Below are positions 16,816 through 26,455 of a stretch of 64,000 nucleotides of DNA, one piece after another (position 1 is the stretch's first letter; each line of letters starts with the position of its first letter). This DNA is from Shewanella psychrophila (GTDB lineage: Bacteria > Pseudomonadota > Gammaproteobacteria > Enterobacterales > Shewanellaceae): the NCBI RefSeq assembly GCF_002005305.1, contig NZ_CP014782.1, positions 3,348,001-3,412,000 on the forward strand, read 5' to 3'. The position numbers and the translations under genes were made by a program. The notes below the pieces were generated by a model. The model saw only the letters and a list, made by a program, of their open reading frames with translations, ran no database searches and had not been told where the DNA came from.

Positions 16816-19650
16816 ATGGACAAGATTGAAGTACGTGGCGCCCGCACCCACAATCTAAAAAACATCGATTTAACGATTCCCAGAAACAAGTTGATTGTGA
16901 TCACTGGCCTTTCCGGCTCAGGAAAATCTTCCCTAGCCTTCGACACCTTGTATGCCGAAGGACAGAGACGCTATGTTGAATCTCTCTCCGCCTATGCGCG
17001 CCAATTTTTAAGCCTGATGGAAAAGCCTGATGTCGATCTGATTGAAGGTCTAAGCCCAGCCATCTCAATCGAACAAAAATCCACATCTCACAACCCCAGA
17101 TCTACCGTAGGTACCATCACAGAAATCTACGACTATCTACGTCTGCTTTTTGCCCGTGTGGGTGAGCCCCGCTGTCCAACCCATGGCCAGCCACTCGCCG
17201 CACAGACGGTCAGTCAGATGGTCGATAAAGTCATAGAGCTACCTGAAGGCAGTCGCCAAATGCTGCTTGCCCCGGTAGTCAACAATCGCAAGGGAGAGCA
17301 TGTCAAACTCCTCGAGAGTCTGGCGGCTCAAGGATTTATTCGTGCCCGTATTGATGGGGATGTCTGCGACTTGACCGATCCACCAGAATTAGAATTGCAT
17401 GTGAAGCACACTATCGAAGTCGTTGTCGACCGCTTCAAGGTACGGGATGATATTAAACAACGTCTGGCCGAATCATTCGAAACCGCACTCGAGCTATCCG
17501 GTGGTATTGCCACTGTCGCCTCTATGGATAATGACAAGCAGAACCAAGTAGAAGAACTGTTGTTTTCTGCAAATTTTGCCTGCCCACATTGTGGTTACTC
17601 CATGGCCGAACTCGAGCCTAGAATATTCTCCTTCAACAACCCAGCTGGTGCCTGTGGTACCTGTGATGGCTTAGGCGTGCAGCAGTTTTTCGACGCAGAC
17701 CGCGTGATATTAAATTCTGAACTTTCCCTCGCTGGCGGCGCTATTCGTGGCTGGGACAGACGTAACTTCTATTACTTTCAGATGCTCAGCTCATTAGCCG
17801 AACACTATAAATTTGATATAGAACACCCCTTTCAGCAACTGACTGATGACGTACGTAAACTGGTGTTATACGGTTCCGGAAAAGAAAGTATTGCCTTCAA
17901 GTACATCAATGACCGAGGGGATGTAGTGGTACGTAACCACCCTTTCGAAGGCATTCTCAACAACATGGATCGTCGCTACCGCGAAACCGAGTCAAACGCC
18001 GTCCGTGAAGAGCTGGCTAAGTTCATCAATACCCAGTCTTGTCAAAGCTGCGGTGGCTCTCGTCTGCGGGAAGAAGCAAGAAACGTATTTATCCAAGATC
18101 TGAACCTGCCGGTGCTGACCGAGTGGTCTATCGGAGAGGCGATGGACTATTTCAGCAGCCTAGAGCTCCCGGGACAAAAAGGTCAGATAGCAGAGAAGAT
18201 CCTCAAGGAAGTGCGAGACAGACTCGGCTTCTTGGTAAACGTGGGACTCAATTATCTGAGCCTATCCCGCTCGGCTGAGACATTATCCGGCGGAGAAGCC
18301 CAGAGGATCAGACTCGCCAGCCAGATTGGCGCCGGACTCGTCGGTGTCATGTATGTGCTCGACGAACCCTCTATCGGCCTGCACCAGAGAGATAATGAAC
18401 GCTTACTGCAAACTCTGATCCACCTAAGAGACTTAGGTAACACAGTTATTGTCGTCGAACACGATGAAGATGCTATCAAGATGGCCGATCACGTTATTGA
18501 TATCGGCCCTGGGGCCGGAGTTCATGGTGGCGAGGTGATCTGTGATGGCACCCTGCAAGATATTCTCGACTGTGAGTCTTCGATCACCGGCCAATATCTG
18601 TCCGGCGCGAAACAGATCCATATCAGTGAAGAGCGGGTCGAATACGACGGCGACAAGTTGATTGAACTATTCGGCGCCAGCGGCAACAACCTTCAAGATG
18701 TGGATTTAACCATTCCAGTCGGCCTCTTCACCTGTGTAACTGGGGTATCAGGTTCCGGTAAGTCTACGCTGATAAACGATACCTTCTACAAGATAGCTCA
18801 CAGGCAACTCAATGGTGCCACTGTAGATGAACCAGCGCCCTATAAGAGTATCAAGGGCATGGATCACTGCGACAAGGTTGTCGATATCGATCAAAGCCCT
18901 ATCGGTCGTACGCCCAGATCGAATCCGGCCACCTATACAGGTATTTTCACCCCTATTCGAGAGCTGTTTGCCGCGACTCAAGAGTCTCGCACAAGGGGCT
19001 ATAAGCCAGGTCGCTTCTCTTTCAATGTCAAAGGTGGACGCTGTGAAGCCTGTCAGGGCGATGGTCTGATTAAAGTTGAGATGCATTTTCTACCGGATGT
19101 TTATGTCCCTTGTGATAGCTGTAAGAGTCAGCGGTATAACCGTGAAACCTTAGAGGTGAAATACAAGGGTAAAAATATACACGAGGTGTTATCTATGACA
19201 GTCGAAGAGGCACGCGGCTTCTTCGATGCCGTGCCAGCTATCTCACGAAAACTACAAATGTTGATGGAAGTCGGTCTCTCTTACATTGGTTTAGGTCAGA
19301 GCGCGACGACACTATCAGGCGGTGAGGCCCAGCGCGTCAAGCTTGCCAAGGAACTCTCGAAAAGAGATACCGGCAAGACCTTGTATATTCTCGATGAACC
19401 GACAACCGGGCTACACTTCGCCGATATTCAGCTACTACTAGACGTCTTACATAGGCTAAAAACCCACGGTAACACCATCGTCGTCATCGAGCATAATTTG
19501 GACGTCATCAAGACTGCTGATTGGATCATCGACTTGGGCCCCGAAGGCGGCGCAGGCGGCGGAACTATCTTGGTCGCTGGTACCCCGGAAGAGGTTGCTC
19601 AACATGCTGACTCCCATACGGCACGATTCCTCAAACCTCTACTGCAATGA
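16816..19650 (+). CDS. uvrA: Excinuclease ABC subunit A
   Basis: 944 residues, close to the usual 940. Two ABC ATPase modules are present: Walker A GLSGSGKSS at 31-39 and GVSGSGKST near 643. Each carries an LSGGEAQR signature and a D-E-P-S/T Walker B (LDEPSIGLH, LDEPTTGLH). Zinc-binding cysteines are in CPHCGYS near 254 and in the CEACQGDG...CDSCKSQRYN segment around 740-770. UvrA dimers with UvrB scan DNA for bulky lesions in nucleotide-excision repair. The 266-base region shared with divergent yajR-like gene shows no convincing CTG-N10-CAG SOS box, although uvrA is SOS-induced in E. coli. Confidence 0.99.
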   Translation: MDKIEVRGARTHNLKNIDLTIPRNKLIVITGLSGSGKSSLAFDTLYAEGQRRYVESLSAYARQFLSLMEKPDVDLIEGLSPAISIEQKSTSHNPRSTVGTITEIYDYLRLLFARVGEPRCPTHGQPLAAQTVSQMVDKVIELPEGSRQMLLAPVVNNRKGEHVKLLESLAAQGFIRARIDGDVCDLTDPPELELHVKHTIEVVVDRFKVRDDIKQRLAESFETALELSGGIATVASMDNDKQNQVEELLFSANFACPHCGYSMAELEPRIFSFNNPAGACGTCDGLGVQQFFDADRVILNSELSLAGGAIRGWDRRNFYYFQMLSSLAEHYKFDIEHPFQQLTDDVRKLVLYGSGKESIAFKYINDRGDVVVRNHPFEGILNNMDRRYRETESNAVREELAKFINTQSCQSCGGSRLREEARNVFIQDLNLPVLTEWSIGEAMDYFSSLELPGQKGQIAEKILKEVRDRLGFLVNVGLNYLSLSRSAETLSGGEAQRIRLASQIGAGLVGVMYVLDEPSIGLHQRDNERLLQTLIHLRDLGNTVIVVEHDEDAIKMADHVIDIGPGAGVHGGEVICDGTLQDILDCESSITGQYLSGAKQIHISEERVEYDGDKLIELFGASGNNLQDVDLTIPVGLFTCVTGVSGSGKSTLINDTFYKIAHRQLNGATVDEPAPYKSIKGMDHCDKVVDIDQSPIGRTPRSNPATYTGIFTPIRELFAATQESRTRGYKPGRFSFNVKGGRCEACQGDGLIKVEMHFLPDVYVPCDSCKSQRYNRETLEVKYKGKNIHEVLSMTVEEARGFFDAVPAISRKLQMLMEVGLSYIGLGQSATTLSGGEAQRVKLAKELSKRDTGKTLYILDEPTTGLHFADIQLLLDVLHRLKTHGNTIVVIEHNLDVIKTADWIIDLGPEGGAGGGTILVAGTPEEVAQHADSHTARFLKPLLQ

Positions 19651-19849
19651 TGAAAGCCTACAGTAAAGTCAGGTGGGAATAAGATTGGTATAAATGTCGG
19701 CCCGAGTCTATATGGCTTGGGCTGCTCACTTAATTTAGCCTATTGTATGAATAACCAGCCCCCGCATTATCCGATTTAAAAGACAAACCTAGTGTATCTC
19801 AGCTTAAATGGGGTTAAGTTAGATAAAACAACTGGCAGTAAGGAACGGG

Positions 19850-20908
19850 ATGGATCCAACTCCTCATCGACTTAATGGGTTAACGAGTACCAGACTGAGA
19901 TTTCAGCAATCAGTTATGCTGGCCACTGTGTTATTCACTAGCCTGATAATCTCCGGCTGTACTCACTCAAGTTCCTCCTATGCCTCTTGCAAAACTCAAC
20001 TTGCTCTTGAATGGGCCGACACAGAACAGCTTCATGCCGATATAGCTAAGCTTACTTCTCCGAAATTTGAAGGAAGAAAAACCGGCACCTCAGGGGCAGA
20101 GTTAACTAGACAATATATTGACCTAAGATATCGTGAGATAGGACTCACCCCCTGGAAAGGTAAATATTCGGCGCCATTTACATACCAATATAGTTTCGGT
20201 GAGCGCCGAGGAATCAATATGATCGGCGTCATCTACGCCCCTGAGCCCACAGATAAATGGCGAGTCATTCTCGCCCATTACGATCATTTAGGTATGAAAG
20301 GAAATAAAATCCACCCTGGAGCCGACGATAACGCCTCCGGAGTTGCCGCTCTTTTACAAGTAGCCAGCCAAATCGCTAAACACAACAAAATCGGTTACGC
20401 CGGCCTCCCTGACTCATCGCAAAGTCCGGTCAACACCTTGTTTGTCGCAACCGATGCCGAAGAACCCGGCCTCTTTGGTGGTTATGCCTTAGTCGAACAA
20501 CTCAAAGAGCTCGGGACCATCCCACAAATAGAACAGATAGAATTAGCCATCAACATGGACATGGTTGGCCGCCCCGGTCGCCCTTATGTTATCTACCTCG
20601 AAGGCAGGCGAGGCTTTACCCATTTTAATGATATAAAAAGAACACTAACCACCGCCACAGGTCTATGCATCAAGGCAAACCACCCTAGTCCCTTAGGAAG
20701 AAGTGTCCTGAAAGTAGACTGGTTGAGAGCATCTGATCACTACCCTCTACACAAAGCCGGAGTTCCTTGGCTCTATTTTGGAGTCCCGCCTCACAAGGAT
20801 TATCATGGGAGCGGCGATACAGTAGAGAAAATAGATCTTAAATTTCTGGCGGCTGTAAGCGAATCGGTCTATCAACTGCTGATTATTGACAGTTTAACGT
20901 TGAAATAA
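19850..20908 (+). CDS. M28-family metallopeptidase lipoprotein
   Basis: 352 residues. It has a lipobox LIISGC (Cys37) after a long N-terminal segment, so it is probably anchored to a membrane facing the periplasm. The M28 zinc-ligand pattern is complete: His in LAHYDHLG, bridging Asp in GADDNASGV, Glu-Glu in ATDAEEPG, Asp in NMDMVGR, and a C-terminal His in ASDHYPLHKAG/DYHGSGDT. The family are co-catalytic two-zinc aminopeptidases or carboxypeptidases. The specific substrate is unknown. It stands alone between uvrA and the helicase gene. Confidence 0.9.
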   Translation: MDPTPHRLNGLTSTRLRFQQSVMLATVLFTSLIISGCTHSSSSYASCKTQLALEWADTEQLHADIAKLTSPKFEGRKTGTSGAELTRQYIDLRYREIGLTPWKGKYSAPFTYQYSFGERRGINMIGVIYAPEPTDKWRVILAHYDHLGMKGNKIHPGADDNASGVAALLQVASQIAKHNKIGYAGLPDSSQSPVNTLFVATDAEEPGLFGGYALVEQLKELGTIPQIEQIELAINMDMVGRPGRPYVIYLEGRRGFTHFNDIKRTLTTATGLCIKANHPSPLGRSVLKVDWLRASDHYPLHKAGVPWLYFGVPPHKDYHGSGDTVEKIDLKFLAAVSESVYQLLIIDSLTLK

Positions 20909-21156
20909 ACGTGAAAATCACTAATAGAAATTAAATACCTCACTCGCTAACTCATTAATTGGCTTAATATTTGCTAGGAAATCATCAGATATATAGGCTA
21001 AAACCCCATCTTTAATTGGTAATACCAATTGCACCCTGCTATAATGTTCGGCTTACTGATACGTTATTCGGTGCGGGAAGTCGACACGGGGTTGATTTTC
21101 TGTCTATAAACCTAAGTGCTTTACGAGCACTCTGCTATTCCACAAGGTTACAACCC

Positions 21157-22998
21157 ATGTCATCCAATGAACAAACTTTCCGCGAACTCGGCCTTTCCGA
21201 GCCTCTTTTGCGTGCTCTTGACGACCTTGGCTATGAGAAGCCAACACCGATTCAAGCCGCAAGTATCGACCCTCTTATGGCCGGTAAAGACATACTAGGT
21301 CAGGCGCAGACTGGTACAGGTAAAACCGGTGCTTTCGCACTGCCACTACTGAACAGCATAGACCCATCGGTTCATGCTCCTCAGATTTTAGTCTTAGCAC
21401 CGACTCGTGAACTTGCAGTACAAGTTGCTGAAGCATTCGCCAGCTACGCTAAGTTCATGAAAGGCTTACATGTACTACCAATTTACGGTGGTCAGAGCAT
21501 GCATCAACAGCTGAACGCCCTCAGACGTGGCCCTCAGATCATCGTTGGTACGCCTGGTCGTGTAATGGACCATATGCGTCGCGGTACACTTAAGCTAGAT
21601 TCACTAAAAGCTATGGTGCTCGACGAAGCCGATGAGATGCTAAAAATGGGCTTCATCGACGATATCGAATGGATCCTTGAGCATACACCTAAGCAACGTC
21701 AACTTGCTCTTTTCTCTGCGACTATGCCAGAGCAAATTAAGCGTGTTGCCAATAAATATTTGACAGAGCCAGTTCACGTCAAGATTGCTGCGACAACTAC
21801 GACAGTTGAAACCATCGAACAACGTTTCGTTCAAGTGTCACAACATAACAAGCTTGAAGCTCTGGTACGTGTTTTAGAAGTTGAGAAGACCGAAGGTATT
21901 ATCATCTTCGTTCGTACTCGTAACAGTTGTGTTGAACTTGCTGAAAAGCTTGAAGCTCGCGGCTATGCATCATCGCCACTTCATGGTGATATGAACCAGC
22001 AAGCCCGTGAGCGTGCTGTTGATCAGCTTAAGCGCGGCAAGTTAGACATCATTATTGCAACAGACGTCGCAGCTCGCGGCCTAGATGTTGAGCGTATCGG
22101 ACACGTAGTTAACTACGATATCCCATATGATACTGAAGCTTACGTTCACCGTATTGGTCGTACAGGTCGTGCAGGCCGTACGGGTATGGCCATTCTTTTT
22201 GTTACACACAGAGAAATGCGTATGCTGCGCACTATCGAACGTGCGACTAAGAGCCGTATCTCTCCCATGGATGTCCCAAGCCCAGAAACAGTAACTGAAC
22301 GTCGTCTATCTCGTCTAGGTGAGCAAGTTGCAGAGGTTATTGCTAAAGACTCTTTAGACTTCATGAAGGGTGCAGTTGCGAAGCTATGTCAAGAGCTAGA
22401 AGTCGATACCGATGTACTTGCAGCTGCATTACTACAGCAAGTTCAGAAAGATCGCCCGCTACAGTTACCATCGATTCACGAACGTCAACGTGATAGCCGT
22501 GATGATCGTAACTCTCGTGACCGCAATGATCGCGGTGACCGGCCTGCTCGTGGCGAGCGCAGTGAGCGTCCACGTCGTGATTCACGCCCGACTCCTAGTA
22601 ATTTAGGTACAGCTGACTCACTTAAAGACAATCCAGACGTTAAGATGTGTCGCTACATCATAGACGTTGGCCGTGACAATGGCGTTGGTGTCGGTAACAT
22701 TGTTGGTGCAGTAGCTAATGAAGCTAACATCGACAGCCGTTACATAGGTCAAATTCAGTTGTTCGATCAAATAACAGCTATCGACCTTCCTGCCGGAATG
22801 CCAGCGGATGTACTACAACACCTTAGGAAAGTGCGTGTTTGTGGTAGACCTCTGAACATTCGTGAATCGGAAGGTGCTGAACTGCCTTCAGGTGGAGATA
22901 GCCGTCCGGCACGTCGTCCACGTAAAGCCTCAAGCGATCGTCGTCCATCAGGTGACAGAAAACCACATCGTAAAGGTGGCGCTCCTAAAGAGAGCTAA
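21157..22998 (+). CDS. deaD: Cold-shock DEAD-box RNA helicase
   Basis: The start at 21157 (MSSNEQTFREL) matches the beginning of the DeaD/CsdA family and has AAGG 10 bases upstream; the frame stays open to 21016 but that part is not family-like. 613 residues. Q motif YEKPTPIQ; Walker A AQTGTGKT at 50-57; DEAD at 156-159; SAT; and the helicase C motif YVHRIGRTGRAGR. The C-terminal extension contains the DbpA-like RNA-binding domain (RYIIDVGRDNGVGVGNIVGA) flanked by Arg/Asp-rich and Arg/Pro/Ser-rich low-complexity tails. It functions in ribosome assembly and mRNA turnover at low temperature. Confidence 0.96.
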   Translation: MSSNEQTFRELGLSEPLLRALDDLGYEKPTPIQAASIDPLMAGKDILGQAQTGTGKTGAFALPLLNSIDPSVHAPQILVLAPTRELAVQVAEAFASYAKFMKGLHVLPIYGGQSMHQQLNALRRGPQIIVGTPGRVMDHMRRGTLKLDSLKAMVLDEADEMLKMGFIDDIEWILEHTPKQRQLALFSATMPEQIKRVANKYLTEPVHVKIAATTTTVETIEQRFVQVSQHNKLEALVRVLEVEKTEGIIIFVRTRNSCVELAEKLEARGYASSPLHGDMNQQARERAVDQLKRGKLDIIIATDVAARGLDVERIGHVVNYDIPYDTEAYVHRIGRTGRAGRTGMAILFVTHREMRMLRTIERATKSRISPMDVPSPETVTERRLSRLGEQVAEVIAKDSLDFMKGAVAKLCQELEVDTDVLAAALLQQVQKDRPLQLPSIHERQRDSRDDRNSRDRNDRGDRPARGERSERPRRDSRPTPSNLGTADSLKDNPDVKMCRYIIDVGRDNGVGVGNIVGAVANEANIDSRYIGQIQLFDQITAIDLPAGMPADVLQHLRKVRVCGRPLNIRESEGAELPSGGDSRPARRPRKASSDRRPSGDRKPHRKGGAPKES

Positions 22999-23050
22999 GC
23001 TAAGATGATTTCACTAGCAAATAAAGGCTAAGTGAATACATCAATGAAAA

Positions 23051-23072
23051 GGAGCCTATGGCTCCTTTTTTT
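23051..23072 (+). terminator. Terminator of deaD
   Basis: Stem GGAGCC / GGCTCC with a 3-base loop and a run of seven Ts. Confidence 0.92.
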
Positions 23073-23109
23073 ATGGCTAACTTTGTTATTTTTGGCTAGC
23101 AAAATGAAG

Positions 23110-23553
23110 CTACCAAGTGCTCATGCTTAAAAGCATAGGTTTGATCTGAGTATCGAAAAAAACGACAAGGTAGAGTATGAGTAACAATGTCAATGACACC
23201 AGACAACGTCTTCTGGACTCCTGTCCATTGCGGTTAAGTAAGCTTGGAAAGAGTAGAAAATTAAACGGGTTAAACAGATTCTGATAACAGATGATCCCAA
23301 TGCCACTTTTTCTTCCTTGCTTAACCATACGATAGAAGTAAAAGCTAAAACGGCACATTAAAACCGGAATACTGACAAACATAGCTAAAGAAAACGCTAA
23401 TTCGATACCAGATATTTGAACCTCAAGTTCCGTTAAGTACTTAACCTCACCAGTTATTGAAAAGACAAATCCAATAGTCACAATCAAGGAAAAAAGTAAA
23501 AAAAGTAGGCTATAGCCGAGCAGCCTATACCAATCGAATCTTATATTTCGCAT
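23110..23553 (-). CDS. Hypothetical inner-membrane protein
   Basis: 147 residues with about three hydrophobic segments: roughly 11-33, 48-70 and 118-138. The cytoplasmic loop holds RMVKQGRKSG and ESRRRC. No family is recognised. An AAGGTG element lies 6 bases before the ATG, which supports a real gene. It converges with deaD and is transcribed alone. Confidence 0.6.
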   Translation of the reverse strand: MRNIRFDWYRLLGYSLLFLLFSLIVTIGFVFSITGEVKYLTELEVQISGIELAFSLAMFVSIPVLMCRFSFYFYRMVKQGRKSGIGIICYQNLFNPFNFLLFPSLLNRNGQESRRRCLVSLTLLLILYLVVFFDTQIKPMLLSMSTW

Positions 23554-23720
23554 ATGGACACCTTAAGTCATCAATTAGCCTTCAGCTTTTAATCAATATC
23601 TTATCCATAAGAGATGCGAGTAATTTACCCCTGATAATACTTACCCAGCTATATATAAATCTAGTACAGTTTGAATTATTCCATAGCTAGGAATATTAAA
23701 TTCTGTGTAAGCTAAAATAT

Positions 23721-24848
23721 CTATTTATTGATCTCAAGCTGTTCAGCTACATGCTTAGCTATCGCTAGACTGGCGGTGAGCCCTGGAGACTCTATGCCAA
23801 ACAGATTAATCAGCCCCTCTATGCCGTGTGCTTCGCTGCCATCTATACGGAAGTCTGCAAAACTAGTGTTAGGCCCTTGAAGCTTAGGCCGTATTCCCGA
23901 ATAACTCGCCTGTAGTTTGTTCGCATCTATGCCCGGGAAATAACACTTTATTGCCTCTAGGAACTTGGGTTTCAGGCTTGTGTCTATGCTGTAGTCAGGT
24001 ATTGTCGAGCGAGAGATGTACTGAGTATCGGGTCCAAATTTTAGTTGCCCACCTATGTCTACAGTAGCGTGGACGCCAAGCCCTGCGATATTTCTCTCAG
24101 GTACAGGATAGACAAGCTTTGAAAATGGACTCTTGCCAGTATAAGAAAAATAGTGGCCTTTACACCAATAGAGTTCAGGAATGTTTTCTTTACCCGCCCC
24201 AGCAATGTTCTTAGCGACATCAGTAGAGTACAAACCAGCACTATTGATAAGATAGCGACTCTGCAGTGACATGACTTCGCCATCAATATCCAGACTTAGA
24301 TTAAATCCCTTATCTGTGGGCTCGGCCCCTATAAACTGAGTATTAGCTGCTAACATGGCGCCATTGGACTCGGCCTCAGCCAGAAGGCTTTGCATGTAAC
24401 GGTGGCTATCTAAGATGCCGGTCGATGGAGAGAGAAGCCCGGTAGATGCCTTTAACTCAGATGAAAATCGATGCAGGTCTCGATGCGATTGCCATACAAG
24501 ATCTTCTACACCATTGTTTCTGGCTCTAAGCTGCAAGTCTTCTAAATATGCATGCTGATCTGAATTCTGGGCCACAATGAGCTTACCTAAGCGGCTAAAT
24601 GGGACTTTTCTTTTTTGGCAGTATTCATACAGTGCCAGCTTGCCCTCGACGCAGAGCTTAGCTTTTAAACTCTGCTCGGGATAATAGATACCAGCATGGA
24701 TCACCTCACTGTTACGGCTACTGGTCTCTTCACCGAATCTCTGGTGCTTATCTATGATGAGTACATTGGAAAGCTTACTGCTTAACCTCGCCGCTATTGC
24801 CAGCCCCACGACTCCTGCGCCCACAACGACAGCATCAACTTTATCCAT
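23721..24848 (-). CDS. FAD-dependent L-2-hydroxyglutarate dehydrogenase-like oxidoreductase
   Basis: 375 residues. The N-terminal dinucleotide-binding loop is VVVGAGVVGLAIAARLS, with acidic residue region LIIDK after it. SSRNSEVIHAGIYYP is the signature of the L-2-hydroxyglutarate dehydrogenase / LhgO branch of the DAO (glycine oxidase-like) family. GIRPKLQGP near residue 317 and a C-terminal LFGIESPGLTASLAIA segment complete the FAD site. Members oxidise L-2-hydroxyglutarate to 2-oxoglutarate and pass electrons to quinone at the inner membrane. Substrate specificity is inferred from family signatures only. It is monocistronic. Confidence 0.82.
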   Translation of the reverse strand: MDKVDAVVVGAGVVGLAIAARLSSKLSNVLIIDKHQRFGEETSSRNSEVIHAGIYYPEQSLKAKLCVEGKLALYEYCQKRKVPFSRLGKLIVAQNSDQHAYLEDLQLRARNNGVEDLVWQSHRDLHRFSSELKASTGLLSPSTGILDSHRYMQSLLAEAESNGAMLAANTQFIGAEPTDKGFNLSLDIDGEVMSLQSRYLINSAGLYSTDVAKNIAGAGKENIPELYWCKGHYFSYTGKSPFSKLVYPVPERNIAGLGVHATVDIGGQLKFGPDTQYISRSTIPDYSIDTSLKPKFLEAIKCYFPGIDANKLQASYSGIRPKLQGPNTSFADFRIDGSEAHGIEGLINLFGIESPGLTASLAIAKHVAEQLEINK

Positions 24849-24984
24849 TTCAATTACCTAAGCCTTTGTCGACAATGCAAGCCTTATACTATCAAGCATT
24901 ACCCCCAATTGCGTCAATTTACCCAGTGGGATTAATACACTATATTGAATAAGACCAAACATAATAAAATTAAGGGTGAAGGAG

Positions 24985-25365
24985 ATGCCTAGACTCAGTT
25001 TTGGCTGCACTATTAACCATCTACATAAAAGTATTGCCGAGGTGATTGTAGATTCGGGGATTGAACTCACCATAGAGATGGTTGAAGAACTAGATACTTA
25101 TCTGGACACATACTATTCGGACTCCTTCGCACTCCTGGTCAACAAGAAAAACCCATATAGCTACACCTATGAGGCTCAGCTGTGTTTGGCGTCGTTAGAA
25201 AAGCAGAAGGCCATTGCCGTCTTATATTATGATTTACACCGAGAGCAGATCCCGCCACTATTTGATAAGAGACGTAAAATGGATAACATTAAGATAAAAA
25301 GCTTTCCCGCTACAAAACTGGGCACCAAGAAAGCATTAGTCTGGCTAACATTGAGCGTAACTTAG
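24985..25365 (+). CDS. STAS-like small protein, copy 1
   Basis: 126 residues. The ATG at 24985 is chosen because AAGGG stands 8 bases upstream and its protein start (MPRLSFGC) aligns with copy 2. Pattern: RLSFGC, predicted beta-alpha-beta, then a central FALLVNKKNPYSYTYEAQLCLAS block and a KAIAVLYYD strand. This layout resembles STAS/SpoIIAA-like proteins, but no phosphorylatable residue is certain. It shares length, order and most key residues with the protein at 25626. Its function is unknown. Confidence 0.65.
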   Translation: MPRLSFGCTINHLHKSIAEVIVDSGIELTIEMVEELDTYLDTYYSDSFALLVNKKNPYSYTYEAQLCLASLEKQKAIAVLYYDLHREQIPPLFDKRRKMDNIKIKSFPATKLGTKKALVWLTLSVT

Positions 25366-25625
25366 GCTCTTTCTGATGGAGCTGGGAGAACTATTGAACA
25401 TCAATTAGATTAATTATCATTCACCTGCGAACTTCTTCCCTTTCAGACTGCTCTAATACACTGAAATACCAATAAACACTCAAATTTCCTCAATAGTCTT
25501 TAGAGATGAATAAGAGATTACTGTGCTTCCACAATGTAAATGTAACCGCATACATTTTACAGCTTTAGCTATTTTATACTAAGCTTCTATGGCGCTATAA
25601 AAGTAATAATACAAGGAAGAAAAAC

Positions 25626-26033
25626 ATGCATAAATTTAATTTTGGTTGTTCGGTCGAACTGTTAACTAACAATATTGCTCAAGTGACTATTGAGCCTGGC
25701 GTTGAGATCACTCTAGAGATGTTAGGGGAATTTGATGAATACATGAGTCAAACTTTTAATCATGACTATGCCTTACTCGTCAATAAGCAACACAGATATA
25801 CTTATTCCTTCGAAGCCCAGCTTTGCATGGCATCTCAAGAAAACTTAAAGGCAACGGCCGTCGTCTTCTACGATGAAAATGAAGCGAAACTCCCCCCACA
25901 ATTTAGCCAAAGACGCCAGATAGATGAGTTGAATATACGCCTCTTCTCAGGCATCAACGACGGTAATAAAACCGCCATCAACTGGTTAGAAGAACAGCTA
26001 TCGACAGAGAAGCAGCTCGAGTTAACCTCATAA
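25626..26033 (+). CDS. STAS-like small protein, copy 2
   Basis: 135 residues, with AAGGAAG 6 bases before the ATG. It is paralogous to the protein at 24985: both have an N-terminal F-G-C, the block ALLVNK followed by Y-(S/T)-Y-(S/T)-(F/Y)-EAQLC-ASxE, and K-A-A-V-(L/F)-Y-(D). The C-terminus is nine residues longer and ends in an amphipathic helix (NWLEEQLSTEKQ). The 260 bases between the copies hold no gene and probably a promoter. Function unknown; see the finding on the pair. Confidence 0.68.
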   Translation: MHKFNFGCSVELLTNNIAQVTIEPGVEITLEMLGEFDEYMSQTFNHDYALLVNKQHRYTYSFEAQLCMASQENLKATAVVFYDENEAKLPPQFSQRRQIDELNIRLFSGINDGNKTAINWLEEQLSTEKQLELTS

Positions 26034-26216
26034 GACTATTTGCCATCTTGAATCATTAGGGCATCTAATTGTTTAATAGAGAGAGGAAATATCTACAGAC
26101 TTCATTACAGAAATAATGATCATCCCAATACCTGACAGCGACAAAATATCTAAACTATCGCTGCTCAACATGTCAGGCCACAGACCTAAACTGACAACGA
26201 GTGCTTACTGCTAAAG

Positions 26217-26381
26217 CTAAAAATAAGCGCTAGCATGGCACTCATTAGGATCGCCAGCTAATACTAGATCGACTATCCAAAACAGCCATAGCCAGCAAGT
26301 ATTAATGGCACAAAATATTGCAATCCACCATTCATCCATAGTCCCAGTCACAAACTGACTAAAATCACTGAACGACGCCAT
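26217..26381 (-). CDS. Possible 54-residue membrane peptide
   Basis: This short ORF runs from an ATG at 26381 to a TAG at 26217. It encodes a peptide with one strongly hydrophobic, Trp-rich helix (WWIAIFCAINTCWLWLFWIV, about 18-37), an acidic patch after it and a C-terminal HASAYF. The frame is open 19 codons further upstream. It could be a small membrane protein or a remnant of a longer one. No homologue is recognised and codon support is limited. Confidence 0.35.
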   Translation of the reverse strand: MASFSDFSQFVTGTMDEWWIAIFCAINTCWLWLFWIVDLVLAGDPNECHASAYF

Positions 26382-26455
26382 CACAAGAATCTCTAAGGCA
26401 TAGATAAACAGTGGCGCGTCACAGCATAGCGGGCGTTACATGACTATCAACAGAA

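Noticed and set aside
16521..16946. 141-codon minus-strand ORF between yajR-like gene and uvrA
   Set aside because: It covers the intergenic gap and the start of uvrA, has no family character and no ribosome-binding site.
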